Shown piece by piece: positions 24,401 to 34,475 of a stretch of 64,000 nucleotides of DNA (the first letter of the stretch is position 1; each line of letters opens with the position of its first letter). The notes under the pieces are model-generated. The model saw only the letters and a list, made by a program, of their open reading frames with translations, had not been told where the DNA came from and ran no database searches. The DNA lies in contig OZ037765.1 of the NCBI GenBank assembly GCA_964035545.1, positions 33,293,004-33,357,003 of the forward strand, in the 5' to 3' direction. Both the position numbers and the translations under genes were made by a program. This DNA is from Bugula neritina (taxonomy: Eukaryota > Bryozoa > Gymnolaemata > Cheilostomatida > Bugulidae).

Positions 24401-27400
24401 GAGTTATAATATTGTAGTCACGTCTGTGTGATGTGTCTGTGAAATGAAGTCATTAGTTTTTGTGTGTGACATGTGACCACATGTGTGTGACATGTGTGTG
24501 ACATGTGTGTGACATGTGTGTGACATACAGTCCTGTGTGATAAGATATGAAAACCATTCCTTTTCCACTTTCAGCTACGGACTGCCCGAGTGGTTACATA
24601 GCGTGTCCCGACAAATCCTATTGTATTCCCCAAGCCTTCTGGTGTGACAATCATGCAAATTGTCCAGACGCAGCCGACGAGCAACTCGGATGTGGTGAGT
24701 AGTTTACTCGCTGGTACTCTAACTGATACTCTAACTGGTACTACTACTGGTACTCTTACTGGTACTCTAACTAGTACTCTTACTGCTACTCATACTGGTA
24801 CTCTTACTGCTACTCTAACTGGTACTATAACTGGTACTCTAACAGATACTCTTACTGGTACTCTAACTGGTACTCTTACTGCTACTCTAACTGATACTCT
24901 TACTAGTACTCTAACTGGTACTCTTACTGGTACTATAACTGGTACTCTTACTGGTACTCTAACTGCTACTCTAACTGCTTCTCTTACTGCTACTCTAACT
25001 GGTACTCTTACTGGTACTATAACTGGTACTCTTACTGGTACTATAACTGGTACTATAACTGGTACTCTTACTGATACCCTCTGGAATATTTATATATCAC
25101 TCATTTGTACGAGTATATCGAGTGTTTACATATCTATTATTGTATATTTCAGTTCCTCAAGTTCCGAATGGAATCGCGACAGACACAGGTAGATAAAGTC
25201 TCTTGTCTCTACGCCTTCTGCTCTTCCAGCTCTCCTCCCATCTCTACTGACACCTCTCTATGCTGACACCTCTCTATGCCGACACCTCATCTCTACTGAC
25301 ACCTATCTCTGCTGACACCTATCTCTGCTGACACCTCATCTATGCTGACACCTCTCTATGTTGACACCTCATCTCTGCTGACACCTCTCTATGCTGACAC
25401 CTCATCTCCACTGACACCTCTCTCTGCTGATCTCCACCACACATTCCATTGAAACCAGTATTGCATCAGCAGGCCAAAAGAAACATTCCATTTTAAAGAT
25501 AAACCGTAAAGTTTCGGAATACGGAATATTTATTTTACTGCTGAATATTATTTATATTAATACAGACTCGGATAGAGTCTAGTTTATTTTTATATTTCAT
25601 TGTTATGTAATTAAAATTTATAAACCTTAAATGTTATCTGAGTATTATCGTCTGCTAAACCTTTTATTTATTATAAATTATTTATGCAATTTAAAATCAC
25701 TTTAGTCATGTGTTATAGTCCTGACTGAAACAATAGTTAGTATTACGTAAGATTTATTTATAGACTTGAAATATGAGTCATATCCGTATGATGAAAATCA
25801 TTTTATGAATTTGAATTTTGTTGCCTAAATGAAGGCACAACATGTGCTAAGCCGTGCATGCATTACTCAACTGCCTATAATATGAGGAATTCTGCATGAA
25901 GGCTTATGACCATTATGAGTGGACACTGTAAATACACATTCTATTTTGTATATACTTTTTATCATATGCAACTTTCTTAACTCACTACTGTCCATGCAGA
26001 TGGTTTTCTTCTATTTTATTATAATTATAGTTTGAACTTTTCTTCCAATGTGCTGTTAGAAACTTCAGTACAATAAAATATATGAATACTATATTAACAC
26101 CTCGGTTTTATTATGTAACATGTTTTTCCCCTGCTTCATCCTGATCTTGACCTCATCTTAACCTTGAACTCTAAACTCCATGTTGCTCTGTTCACCCGCT
26201 TTGTGCTCCATCTTCTTGCAACATCAGTGTGCAATATAGTAGAAATAGGTGTAGTAATGGAGAAATTGGAAAAGCCCGAGTTCTAGAAAAGAAATGTAGC
26301 AATCTTAGGCTATTAGATTTTTCCATTACTGCACCTAAACACAGTAGTTCCCGTGTAGCTTGAAACTAGAATGTATTGTACTTAAACAGTAGTTTAAATA
26401 CATCTACTCGCACATTGCCTCTTTAGTTATAAATGCTTGCATTTCTTTGCATGGTTTGAATGTCTTAAAGCGTTGAATGATATACTTTGCTTTTACTCGT
26501 CAAATATTTAGCTGAAGTTGAGTGATTTTATTCTATGAACTTTGAATGTTCTAAATGTTCTGTTAAACCTCCAGTAGAAGTTTTTATGGAAATTGACAAG
26601 CCGCCTTGGGAGTTATTTTCCCAGCTTAGTTATACAAATAAGGAAACTGATTAAATGCCAGTCAACTCTCACTATTCTGAGAAATAAGCTACAACTTTGA
26701 AATTTGTCTGTCTGAACTAAGGATATTCTTATGCATAAAACTTGCTAAATGGTTACAGAATTGTGTTTTCAAAACAAATTTCAGAACTAATCTTTAGTTT
26801 TCAAGAATAAAAATGTCCATATTGTGTAGTTTTTGTCTACATGTTGCATGATATGCGTTAGTTATAGAGCTACGTATGATTTCCCTGTAGTGGATACAGC
26901 GTAGATGTAGTATGTACAGCATCGTACCTGTAGTGGATACAGTGTTGTTGCTGCCTGCATGTTTACCCGTCAGTGTAGTGTGTGTACACGGTGTGCTTGT
27001 AGATTGCTCCACCACTAACTTTGTTTGTCTTAATAACTCACAAGTCATCACCCGGGAGAAGTATTGTGACGGTACAGTTGATTGTGAAGACGCATCTGAT
27101 GAGCCGGCGCATTGTGGTGAGTCATCAGGATTTGTCTAATATTTGATAAAAAAGAGGCTCTTCATTTCATTCTGGAAATAGAGGGCAGATGAGTTCAAAG
27201 GTCAACCTAAAAAACATCAATTTATTAGGATGAATAACTTTTTAGTCTAATTTGTACAGCTGAGCCTTAAACTTTGCATTGTGATTTGAAAATTGAAATT
27301 GTTTAATTCAAATTTTCAATTTAAAGCTTGTACATAAGCATTTCCGTTGCAACAATTTATTCTCATGTCACATTCTTAAATTTATCGACTATATTTTCCT

Positions 27401-28890
27401 ATCAAGCAATGTAAATATATAACTCATCTATACCATCACTGAGCATGCTCACAACTACTCTATCAACTATACTCGTATTGCAGAGTGCTGTGATGGAAAG
27501 GAATTCTCCTGTAAATCTGGTCACATGTGTATCCCATTGACCTCTAGATGTGACAGCACTTATGATTGTGCTGATTTCTCCGATGAAACTTCTTGCAGTA
27601 AGTTTATAACTTCAAATACAATTATGAGAAGGCAACTTCAAAAGTTGCTTTTCATTCCCAAATTGTTAAGCTTATATTTTATACAACACATTGTATACTG
27701 CATAGTATGTTTCCCTGACTGTATAGAATTTTATCAAGGCTGTGTATAGCACACCCCATAGTCCATGCTATGTGTACCAGAGGCTATGCTGTGTTTATAT
27801 TACATGATGACTCTTATTTCAGACTGTACAGCAGACGAGTTCCAATGTGATGCCGGAATCTGTCTGACAGGAAATAAACGTTGCGACGGAAAGTTGGACT
27901 GCAATGATTGGTCAGATGAAACAAATTGTAGTGAGTTTTACTTTATTATTACTGATGTGAAAGTACATGCCAAGTTTCTATTACGGAGTTAACTGATTTT
28001 TTTATAAATATTATAGAGAATAGACAACTCCTCGTGCTTTACCTGATCTAATTAAAATTTTTAAAGTGCATTTTAAACAATAATAATTACAATTTTGCTT
28101 GCACAAAATATCAAAGTAAAAGTTACATTTATGCTTATGAATAGTTTTATGCATATTCAAAATTGAAAAATTATTGTTTTAATCATTTTTTAAAGAAGAA
28201 ACAAAATTTTAGAAGAAAATATTCAAAACTGTCTTGTGTTTAGCTTGTAGAAGTTCCCAGTTTCAATGTGACAACAGTCGGTGTATAGATGGTGCGCTGA
28301 GATGTAACGGCAGAGATGATTGTTTAGACAACTCCGATGAGTTTGACTGTCCGTGTGCCTTAACTGAGGTAATGTCTTCACTTGTTGTATTGTAATGTTG
28401 TCACTTTCTCTATTGTAATGTTGTCACTTGTTGTATTGTCTTGGTGTGAACTTAATCATTTATAACTACAGTACATAATAGGTAACATATAAAATAATAT
28501 AATATATATAATATTCCAAATTATTATAATATTTGAATAGAAACACAGCGGTTATAAATTGGCGTAAACCTTGAAATTTTGAATTACATTTCCTTAGAAT
28601 CTATATGTTGCCTTCAAATCAGTCATCACAGCACACCTATATACCTTATTACATTGTAGGTGAGATGCACATTGGACACAGACAGACGTTGTATACCTGA
28701 GGAATGGAAATGTGATGGATTCAAGGACTGTGAAGGGGCAACTGATGAAGCCTTCTGCGGTTAGTATTGAATGTAATATGTTTCTGTTTAGAAGTCAGGG
28801 CAGTTGGATATGATAAAAGGAGAAACTGGGTCAATACAGTATATAATAATTATGATATGTGACCTGGCACCACAAACCAGGGGATGTACA

Positions 28891-28980
<90 letters not shown>

Positions 28981-31900
28981 TGATATGTTTTGTGTTGAGT
29001 TATGACGTTAAAAAATGTAAATGCTTTGGAATTTTGTGAAATGACATAATTTGAATTTAGATCTAATTTCCTCTGCTAAAAGCCTTTGAATCCTTGAATT
29101 AATGTATTTAACATAATTCTTTAGGCCGCAAGTAATAATTTGATATATGAATCTTATGTGTAACCATAATAGCTGTGCAACTCATAACATTGTCTTTCAA
29201 ACAGGAAACTGTTCCGAGTTCACCTGCACCGACTACAGTTGTTTTCTCTCCACTCAAGTATGTGACTCAGTGAGTGACTGTAAAGATGGGGAAGATGAGC
29301 TCCACTGCTGTAAGTTCAACTTATGAACTATGAGTCACTCAAAGACAGCAATAAATGCTCAGTACTACATTGCAAAGTGCAACTTTTTCTTCAACCATAA
29401 CAGAAAATTACCAATTGAATTACATCAGCCATTTTTTCCATTTCTTGCCAAAAGAAGGGAGCTACAAAAAAAATTAATATGAAACTATAATCAGGTTGCT
29501 GTGAACCATAGTTACGAGTAATTTTACCAAAATCTGTACAAAAGTTTGGTTTTTAAAATTTTTCCTTCTGATTTTGTCAGAAGAGTGGTTTATACCAAGT
29601 AAAACTACAGTCTTCAACATTTTCAAAGCAAGTAGTGTAATTATTTCTTATATTAATGGGTGCAGTAAACTATCACAGCTGTATGTTTATATAAAAACAT
29701 AATTATTTGGCTGTAAGCTTTTGGCCTTTAGGGCATTGAATATAGACTTAGGATTAACATTTCTGCAATGTAAACGCACTAGGAATGCAATTAACTGGAG
29801 TATTGAAGAGGTTGTAATAATCTAAGTTCCTTTGATGGCTAATGCCGAGTAATAGGTTGTTATTACTTATTGGTTAGGTTATTGCCTGCCCTGCCCTGGG
29901 CCCACTATCTTTGTATGAAGAACTTGAAGCTATATTTCACAGAAAGATAACTGCTCATGCTACAAATATTTCCTAAAATAAAAACTGATACATAAATTAA
30001 TACTGAGCAGATTGTTCTATCATATATCAGGACACACGTGTCTCTCTTTGTCACCATTTCCTAGTAGATTATCTAGCACGTGTTGAAAAGTTATTAACAA
30101 ATGCTAAAAATAGACACACAATCATTCCATTTTTAGATTATAAAATTAAGCATGTAATTTAAAATTCGACAATCCATTTTCACTGTAGGAAGGGAATGCT
30201 TTGCTATAAATATACATGGCACTGCTGTTGAATATGATTTCTTAATTAAGCATATGATTTTAGCAAGCTGGTCAATTTAAATAGAAACAAGCTTAAAAAG
30301 TCACAATGTTTTACTTAATGCTAACAATAACACAAATATTCAGCTAAGTGCTAGTAACAGGGGAGATAATATCGTTTAATTACAGTCCAGCAAGAAGCCA
30401 ACTTGATGGTAACAGTACAGGTAGCCTCAGCAACGTACAGTGTTTGCTATGATGGTTGGAGTGCTGCGTGGGGCTCCCAGCTATGCAGACAGTTGGGCTA
30501 TGACCGTGTACTCTCCACACGGATCCTGCCAACAGACGGGCTGCCAGGTCCTTGGGCTAAACTGAACTACTCTCAAGGCTACCAGAAGTTGTCGGAGTTG
30601 GAAATCGTCCCCTCATGCTCCAATGCCCTGGCTGTAGAATGTGAGGCTAAAGGTGTGTTACTTATATTCTGTATATAGATACATCTGACTTGGACAAGAA
30701 TAAATAATAATTTGAGTTTTTGTTTCAAGACAGAATCGCCAAATAAGTTGTGATGTTTAATGTCAGCCTGACACTGTTTTGAGATATTAAACAAGTCAAC
30801 TTTTTTGGACTAATCTTAAAATTTTGTAAACGAATGTGATTTGCTTCTGAAACAGCTTTTTAAAACGTTTCTGAAAATTATCATAAGTTGAGAAATTTTT
30901 GAGCTAAGCAGTTAAATATATGTTATATTCCAGGCTGTGGAGTCGGTAAGGGGGTCAGACAAGCCCCCTACCTTATCGGTGGGAACTTAGTCTCAGAGTC
31001 TACAGATTGGCCTTGGCTAATGCCCATATATTATTCCAGCAAATTAACAGGCACCGGCGTCCATATTGGAAATGGGTGGATCGTCACAGCCGCCCATCTT
31101 GTGCAAGCTCAGCTAATCAGAGATGGAGTTCGGTTCATTGAGAGGTGAGACACTATGCTGCACTGAGAGCATAAATAACTTACTCTGTGTGCTATAAATA
31201 GCTTACTCTGTGTGCTATAAATAGCTTACTCTGTGTGCTATAAATAGCTTACTCTGTATTCTATAAATATCTTACTCTGTATTCTATAAATAGCTTACTC
31301 TGTGTTCTATAAATAGGTTACTCTGTAATCTATAAATAGCTTACTCTGTATTCTATAGATAGGTTACTCTGTATTCTATAAATAACTTACTCTTGGTGCT
31401 ATAAACAGCTTATTCTGTATTCTATAAATAACTTACTCTGTATTCTATAAATAGCTTACTCTGTATTCTATAAATAACTTACTCTGTGTGCTACAAATAT
31501 CTTGCTTTGTAGAATATAAATTATATGATTAAACTTCGTAAGAAGAGAGATTTTCACGAATATAAACATGCATATCATGTAAAAAATACATTTTATGGAA
31601 ACCAGCATATACTAATTAATTTTTCTTTTATTAAAATATTCATATTGAACTTTTGCTGAGATTTCATTTTTATTAAAGGTATTTGGGAAGTAGTAGGAAA
31701 TAACCTAATTTATCTACATGCTGTTCGAATTTTCACTTTGACCTCTTTTCTAAAATGCCTGAACTGCTTTGAAGTAGAAATATGAACGGTTTTTTGTTTT
31801 TATACTTTGAATATGTATACCCTGCTAGAGGCAACTTAAACGCTCCCTGTAATACTTTGCTTATGCTGTGGCACATTGTTTAGGAGAGAAAACACGCCTC

Positions 31901-32891
31901 ACCTGTTTGAAGTAGAGCCAACCTCACTCATTCGTAATCAATCAGGAACACGACTTCCCGTCACCAAAGTCGTAGTACACCCGGAGTTCACACACTCACC
32001 GACGTTACGCAATGACGTTGCGCTGATGAAAGTAAACATGGATTCCAACTATCCGAGTATCTGTCTGAACCCAGGAAGTGTCAGCCACACGCTGTGCTAC
32101 GTGGCTGGGTGGGGGTCAGTTGATGGTCAAAGTAAGTCTAATATTTTAAGTTTCATACTGAATAATTTTCAAATTTCATCTGACAAGTAGAAATTTACAT
32201 TATAGTTTTGTCTATATGTCTAATTTTAATCATTGTGCATTTATTGTTCTTATAATATGCATACTGTTTATGATTTGAGTTTGGTAGCCAAGGATGCTGC
32301 GAATTAGACATTGAAGTACATTGATAGAAAATATTTTAAAACCAACAACATTGACAATAGCTCAAGATAAACTTCCCAAGGCAATGTATCACCACGCACT
32401 ACGCAATGTTGTATCCCTAATGTTTTCAGACATTGCTGTTGACCAGCTCAGAGATACCAGGGTGGATGTCCTTCCTGACCTAGACTGTCTCAGAGCTTGG
32501 AATTCTGGGGGTTTCACGGTGTTCTACGCCAGTACAATGATGTGTGGGGGCGGTGAGAACCTTCCCTCTACTTGTTTTGTAAGTATAGTAGAACTGCAAA
32601 CATCACTAGTTGTATCTCTTAACATGTGAATCTATTTTATCTATAACTCGTTTACAGTTGAATGGATTTCAATTCTCGAAGTTATGTTTTGTTGAACTTG
32701 TGTTGAATTTGCACACGCAGGGTGACAGCGGAGGTCCACTGATGTGTCTGAACGCTGACACAAATACGTGGAACCTGCGGGGAGTCGTCAGCTTTGGTGA
32801 CACGAACTGTTTGAGACAAGAGAAGCCAAACGTTTTCACCGAACTAACTTCGTATTATTCCGATTGGATAGAAGAAATTACATCTGGCTGA
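6429..32891 (+). CDS. Type II transmembrane mosaic protein with two trypsin-like protease domains
   Basis: Forty-four exons join with matching phase at every junction to give 8121 nt (about 2706 residues); no in-frame stop separates the two protease domains. The order is cytosolic tail, one membrane helix, Thr/Ser stalk, SEA, LDLRa, MAM, LDLRa, MAM, two LDLRa, SRCR, trypsin 1, then LDLRa/MAM pairs, a ten-repeat LDLRa run, SRCR and trypsin 2. In total there are 18 LDLRa, six MAM, two SRCR and two S1 protease domains. The N-terminal half has the layout of enteropeptidase and other type II transmembrane serine proteases; two protease units in one chain recall polyserases. By family knowledge the ectodomain lies outside the cell and LDLRa modules bind calcium and ligands. 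Most introns are phase 1, typical of shuffled extracellular modules. Exon 1 (6429-6470) encodes [14 protein letters not shown]. The physiological substrate is unknown. A split into two transcripts cannot be excluded without RNA data. Confidence 0.88.
7606..8104 (+). other. Exon 2: cytosolic tail and membrane anchor of the mosaic protease
   Basis: Encodes about 145 residues rich in Asn, Ser, Gly and Tyr with no recognised domain, then a basic and cysteine-containing stretch ([13 protein letters not shown]) directly followed by a hydrophobic helix of about 24 residues ([20 protein letters not shown], protein residues roughly 157-180). Positive charges before the helix and the absence of a signal peptide indicate type II orientation (N-terminus inside). 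The two cysteines beside the membrane could be acylated; that is inference. The tail holds several Tyr-containing motifs. Confidence 0.85.
8447..9375 (+). other. Thr/Ser-rich stalk exons
   Basis: Two exons (8447-8500 and 9214-9375), both phase 1 at each end. They encode a short linker (VTQPTTVEP) and about 50 residues dominated by Thr and Ser with repeated LTTS and STTTS strings, mucin-like and likely O-glycosylated. It spaces the SEA domain from the membrane, the usual position in enteropeptidase-type proteins. Confidence 0.8.
9889..11569 (+). other. SEA domain with autoproteolysis-type site
   Basis: Three exons (9889-10007, 10776-10846, 11433-11569) give a complete SEA domain of about 108 residues. 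Visible hallmarks are [15 protein letters not shown], then [14 protein letters not shown] and the final VSVT strand. SEA domains with a G-S-[VI]-x-V sequence can self-cleave between Gly and Ser during folding while the halves remain associated; here the motif is GSIKV, so cleavage is plausible. For the first exon I used the acceptor at 9887-9888, because the upstream AG at 9872-9873 would put a stop in frame. Confidence 0.85.
11732..15868 (+). other. LDLRa-MAM-LDLRa-MAM-LDLRa-LDLRa block
   Basis: Exons 11732-12010, 12798-12979 and 13173-13359 encode LDLRa 1 ([12 protein letters not shown]) and MAM 1 (from [11 protein letters not shown] to [12 protein letters not shown]). Exons 13649-13765, 13912-14067, 14838-15004 and 15137-15329 encode LDLRa 2 ([10 protein letters not shown]) and MAM 2, whose first strand is degenerate ([12 protein letters not shown] replaces the usual CDFE...C). 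Exons 15431-15550 and 15749-15868 are single-module LDLRa exons 3 and 4, both keeping the acidic calcium-binding end ([11 protein letters not shown] and [11 protein letters not shown]). Each module is bounded by phase-1 introns, the classical shuffling unit. Confidence 0.88.
15990..18034 (+). other. SRCR domain and first trypsin-like (S1A) protease domain
   Basis: Exons 15990-16116 and 16286-16424 give an SRCR-like domain with few cysteines ([19 protein letters not shown]). Exons 16702-16892, 17021-17406 and 17843-18034 give a full S1A protease domain of about 238 residues. The triad is present: His in LTAAHC, Asp in GDDIALL, Ser in KGDSGGP. The C42-C58 pair and a likely activation-peptide disulfide (TCGTR to RPACLP) are present. 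Oddities: the activation junction reads SPY|IIGG, with Tyr instead of Arg/Lys at P1. By alignment to GDSGGP, residue 189 is Arg rather than the trypsin Asp, and the residue before IFTKV aligns with 226 as Asp instead of Gly. An active enzyme with unusual specificity, or a repurposed one, is possible. Confidence 0.87.
18045..18150 (+). repeat. 15-bp minisatellite, ACCGGACCAGTAGT type
   Basis: About seven copies of a roughly 15-bp unit (CCGGACCAGTAGTAC and variants), starting about ten bases after the donor at 18035 that ends the first protease domain. Confidence 0.85.
20100..20370 (+). repeat. ACTC tetranucleotide-rich tract
   Basis: Imperfect (CACT)n/(ACTC)n run in the intron before the exon at 20418, interrupted by TACTACTC and TTACTC variants. 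It ends about 55 bases before that acceptor. Confidence 0.8.
22710..22823 (+). repeat. 17-bp minisatellite spanning a splice acceptor
   Basis: About six copies of ATGCTTGTACATGTCAC. The last unit runs across the acceptor at 22806-22807: intron and exon together read ATGCTTGCAG|GTGTCAAATGC, matching the unit except for the TAC/CAG and C/A differences. The first coding bases of the exon are thus homologous to the array. Confidence 0.85.
23330..23660. repeat. AT-rich ATAATA-type degenerate repeat
   Basis: Irregular tandem repeats of TAATATAGTA and TATAAATAATA in the intron between two LDLRa exons. Open frames on either strand are low-complexity Tyr/Ile/Leu shadows and not genes. Confidence 0.75.
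23813..24180 (+). repeat. 23-bp minisatellite after an LDLRa exon
   Basis: About fifteen nearly identical copies of a 23-bp unit containing TCTTACTATATCAATGAGTC, starting about 13 bases after the donor at 23800. The homogeneity points to recent expansion or ongoing homogenisation. Confidence 0.93.
24704..25080 (+). repeat. 12-bp minisatellite TACTCTTACTGG
   Basis: About thirty copies of a 12-bp unit alternating TACTCTAACTGG, TACTCTTACTGG and TACTATAACTGG, beginning about ten bases after the donor at 24695. An open frame through it reads as Leu-Thr-Gly-Thr repeats but is out of frame with the upstream LDLRa exon. Confidence 0.93.
25245..25435 (+). repeat. CTGACACCTCTCTATG minisatellite
   Basis: About ten irregular copies of a 16-20 bp pyrimidine-rich unit (CTGACACCTCTCTATG, CTGACACCTCATCT), starting roughly 55 bases after the donor of the 36-nt exon at 25153-25188. 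Confidence 0.85.
25440..27002 (+). other. Long intron of the mosaic protease gene, no feature seen
   Basis: About 1.5 kb of ordinary AT-rich intron between the 36-nt linker exon and LDLRa 13. A near-duplicate string around GTAGTGGATACAG (26886 and 26931) is the only local repeat noticed. Confidence 0.6.
28889..28976. repeat. TA dinucleotide tract
   Basis: An uninterrupted (TA)n run of over 80 bp in an intron between LDLRa exons. Confidence 0.95.
29310..30385 (+). other. Long intron before SRCR 2, no feature seen
   Basis: AT-rich intronic sequence of about 1.1 kb with no coding potential or repeat structure that I recognise. Confidence 0.6.
30386..32891 (+). other. SRCR 2 and second trypsin-like (S1A) protease domain
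   Basis: Exon 30386-30652 is a more canonical SRCR domain than the first ([20 protein letters not shown]). Exons 30934-31144, 31884-32131, 32430-32578 and 32721-32891 give the C-terminal S1A domain. The triad is intact: His in VTAAHL, Asp in RNDVALM, Ser in FGDSGGP. Activation would occur at APY|LIGG, again with Tyr at P1 and with Leu as the new N-terminus. The Cys after the catalytic His and its partner near 42 are both absent, so the conserved C42-C58 disulfide is lost as a pair. Residue 189 is Ser (STCFGDSGGP), the chymotrypsin-type residue. The donor at 32579 (TTTGTAAGT) was chosen because the nearer GTGAGA at 32553 would bring a stop into frame at the next exon. The protein ends EEITSG. 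Confidence 0.87.
31160..31505 (+). repeat. 23-bp minisatellite CTATAAATAGCTTACTCTGT
   Basis: About fifteen copies of a 23-bp unit (TGCTATAAATAGCTTACTCT plus GTG or GTA), beginning about 20 bases after the donor at 31145. The units contain TATA-box-like TATAAATA strings by chance of composition. Confidence 0.92.
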
Positions 32892-33560
32892 GCATTTTCT
32901 CTCTACATTACTTGTTTCTACTTAACCACATTTACGCAATCTTTTGCTTGTTGCTACATATCAACCAGTGCTCAAAATACGTCGCGGGCAGATATTAGCT
33001 TGTATCAACTTACCATTATAGAGGTGTTTCAGTTATATACCAGCAAAACTGATTAACATGTGGAGAAAACTTCACTATACTATTAACTCTAGGTGTCAAC
33101 AGGTCTAGGTGTCAACAGGTCTACAGAAAGACTTTTTCAAATAAGAAAGTCAAATTTTTGATCTCAACCGATTTTTCATGATTATAAATCTTAGTCCATC
33201 CATTTATATCATTATGCTCTGAAAAATATTTGCTAGCTAATGTGTGAGATATTATATAAGCTGGCTTTATTCGAAATCAAGTAATATATTTTTATTATAT
33301 ATTTTTTTACTTATAAGAATGTTCATAGTTGCAAAAATTCTGTCACACATTATTTTGTTGTATGCAAACACATTCCATCACAAAAGAATCTTCTACCTCT
33401 TCATTCCCCCCCCCCCCCCATTAATAGGAATACATATTTAACTGCATGTCATATATAATAGCTAAAGGTAATTTCTATTAACATTTGTACTATTTATTGC
33501 ACTTTTTTACTCAAAGCTGTGTTCAATAAAAATTTACATGTATCAACAAAAATAAGAGCA
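32892..33560 (+). terminator. 3' UTR and polyadenylation signal of the mosaic protease gene
   Basis: After the TGA at 32889-32891 the first convincing signal is AATAAA at 33525-33530. The region holds a 17-bp direct repeat (CTAGGTGTCAACAGGTC near 33091 and 33108) and an eleven-base C run near 33409. No coding sequence is seen. Confidence 0.55.
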
Positions 33561-33769
33561 TATGTTTTGACATAATATTATAAAGTAGAATATGCAGTTT
33601 AATGCAACTGGAAGATAAGAGCCTTATATCCTACCCACGAGAGAACAACTTCCTATACAATTCATAAAGCACAACCATAGCAAAATATGAAAAAAAATGG
33701 TATCTAAACCAGCAAAAGCTAAGAAAAAGGAGTTGCTGTGTGCAGTGTTTAGTGACCGAAAGAAATAGA

Positions 33770-34475
33770 GTAAACAATGTATTATCATTGAACCAATTTA
33801 TTGTTGATTTCAGATGAAAGGAACCAAAATTGTCAGATGCTAGTGAAAGCACTTTAGAAGAAGCTGCAACCTTGCATTAAGAAAAAGTATTGCTTTATAT
33901 TGATTCTACTACTTGGTTGCCACGGAAACCGATATTCCATGTTCTCACATTCTTCATATAATGGAATGGAACGAATGACATAAATTATGTCAACAAAATA
34001 CAATTAAGAATAGTGCACCAGAAAGATTGCACTTGACCAACCAAAGGTTGAACTAGTATAAGAATATTTAAAAAGTTCAACAGTGTTAAATCGATATTCT
34101 AAATAAGTTAGATTCACACATAGATTAGAAAAGGCTAGGTTAGGACTTCATACACAATGATCAAATAACTTCCAATTTGTCAGTCGGGATGGCAAAAAAT
34201 TGCTGAGCAAGTATCGTTTAACAACAAGCATAAGTGTACTATATAATGATTAAACTGTATACGAATATATATATAATTTAAACAGGTAACAAAGGCAATA
34301 TCTTCTGCCTAAAAAAGAACAAAAAAAACGTAACAGGAAGATTGAATATACTAATCTAACTAAAGTCCTTTTCCAAAATATATGTAACCGGTTGACTGAA
34401 GGATAATTCGATTATCTCCTGATATATGCTGGATGAGAGTGTGTGTGTTACTCTACAGTGTCTACTCTACGAGGT
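33770..34475 (-). terminator. 3' UTR of the minus-strand disordered-protein gene
   Basis: On the minus strand the stop at 34476-34478 is followed by about 680 bases to an AATAAA complement (TTTATT at 33797-33802). The two neighbouring genes converge here, with about 230-270 bp between their likely poly(A) sites. Confidence 0.5.

Larger units (their letters stand above)
23166..29309 (+). other. Ten-repeat LDLRa run (LDLRa 9-18)
   Basis: Mostly one repeat per exon: 23166-23273, 23686-23799, 24280-24393, 24575-24694, 27003-27116, 27484-27597, 27823-27930, 28244-28368, 28660-28759 and 29205-29309. A 36-nt linker exon (25153-25188, [12 protein letters not shown]) lies between repeats 12 and 13. 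Most repeats keep six cysteines and an acidic calcium-cage end such as [24 protein letters not shown] or DNSDEFDC. The second (23686-23799) ends in [13 protein letters not shown] and lacks the SDE acidic box, so it probably does not bind calcium. Repeats 16 and 17 share cysteines across a phase-0 intron, the only non-phase-1 boundary in this run. Such arrays in LDL-receptor relatives are ligand-binding surfaces; the ligand here is unknown. Confidence 0.88.

Noticed and set aside
24644-25192. LTGT-repeat open frame overlapping an LDLRa exon
   Set aside because: It is out of frame with the exon's cysteine-rich reading and consists of the 12-bp minisatellite.
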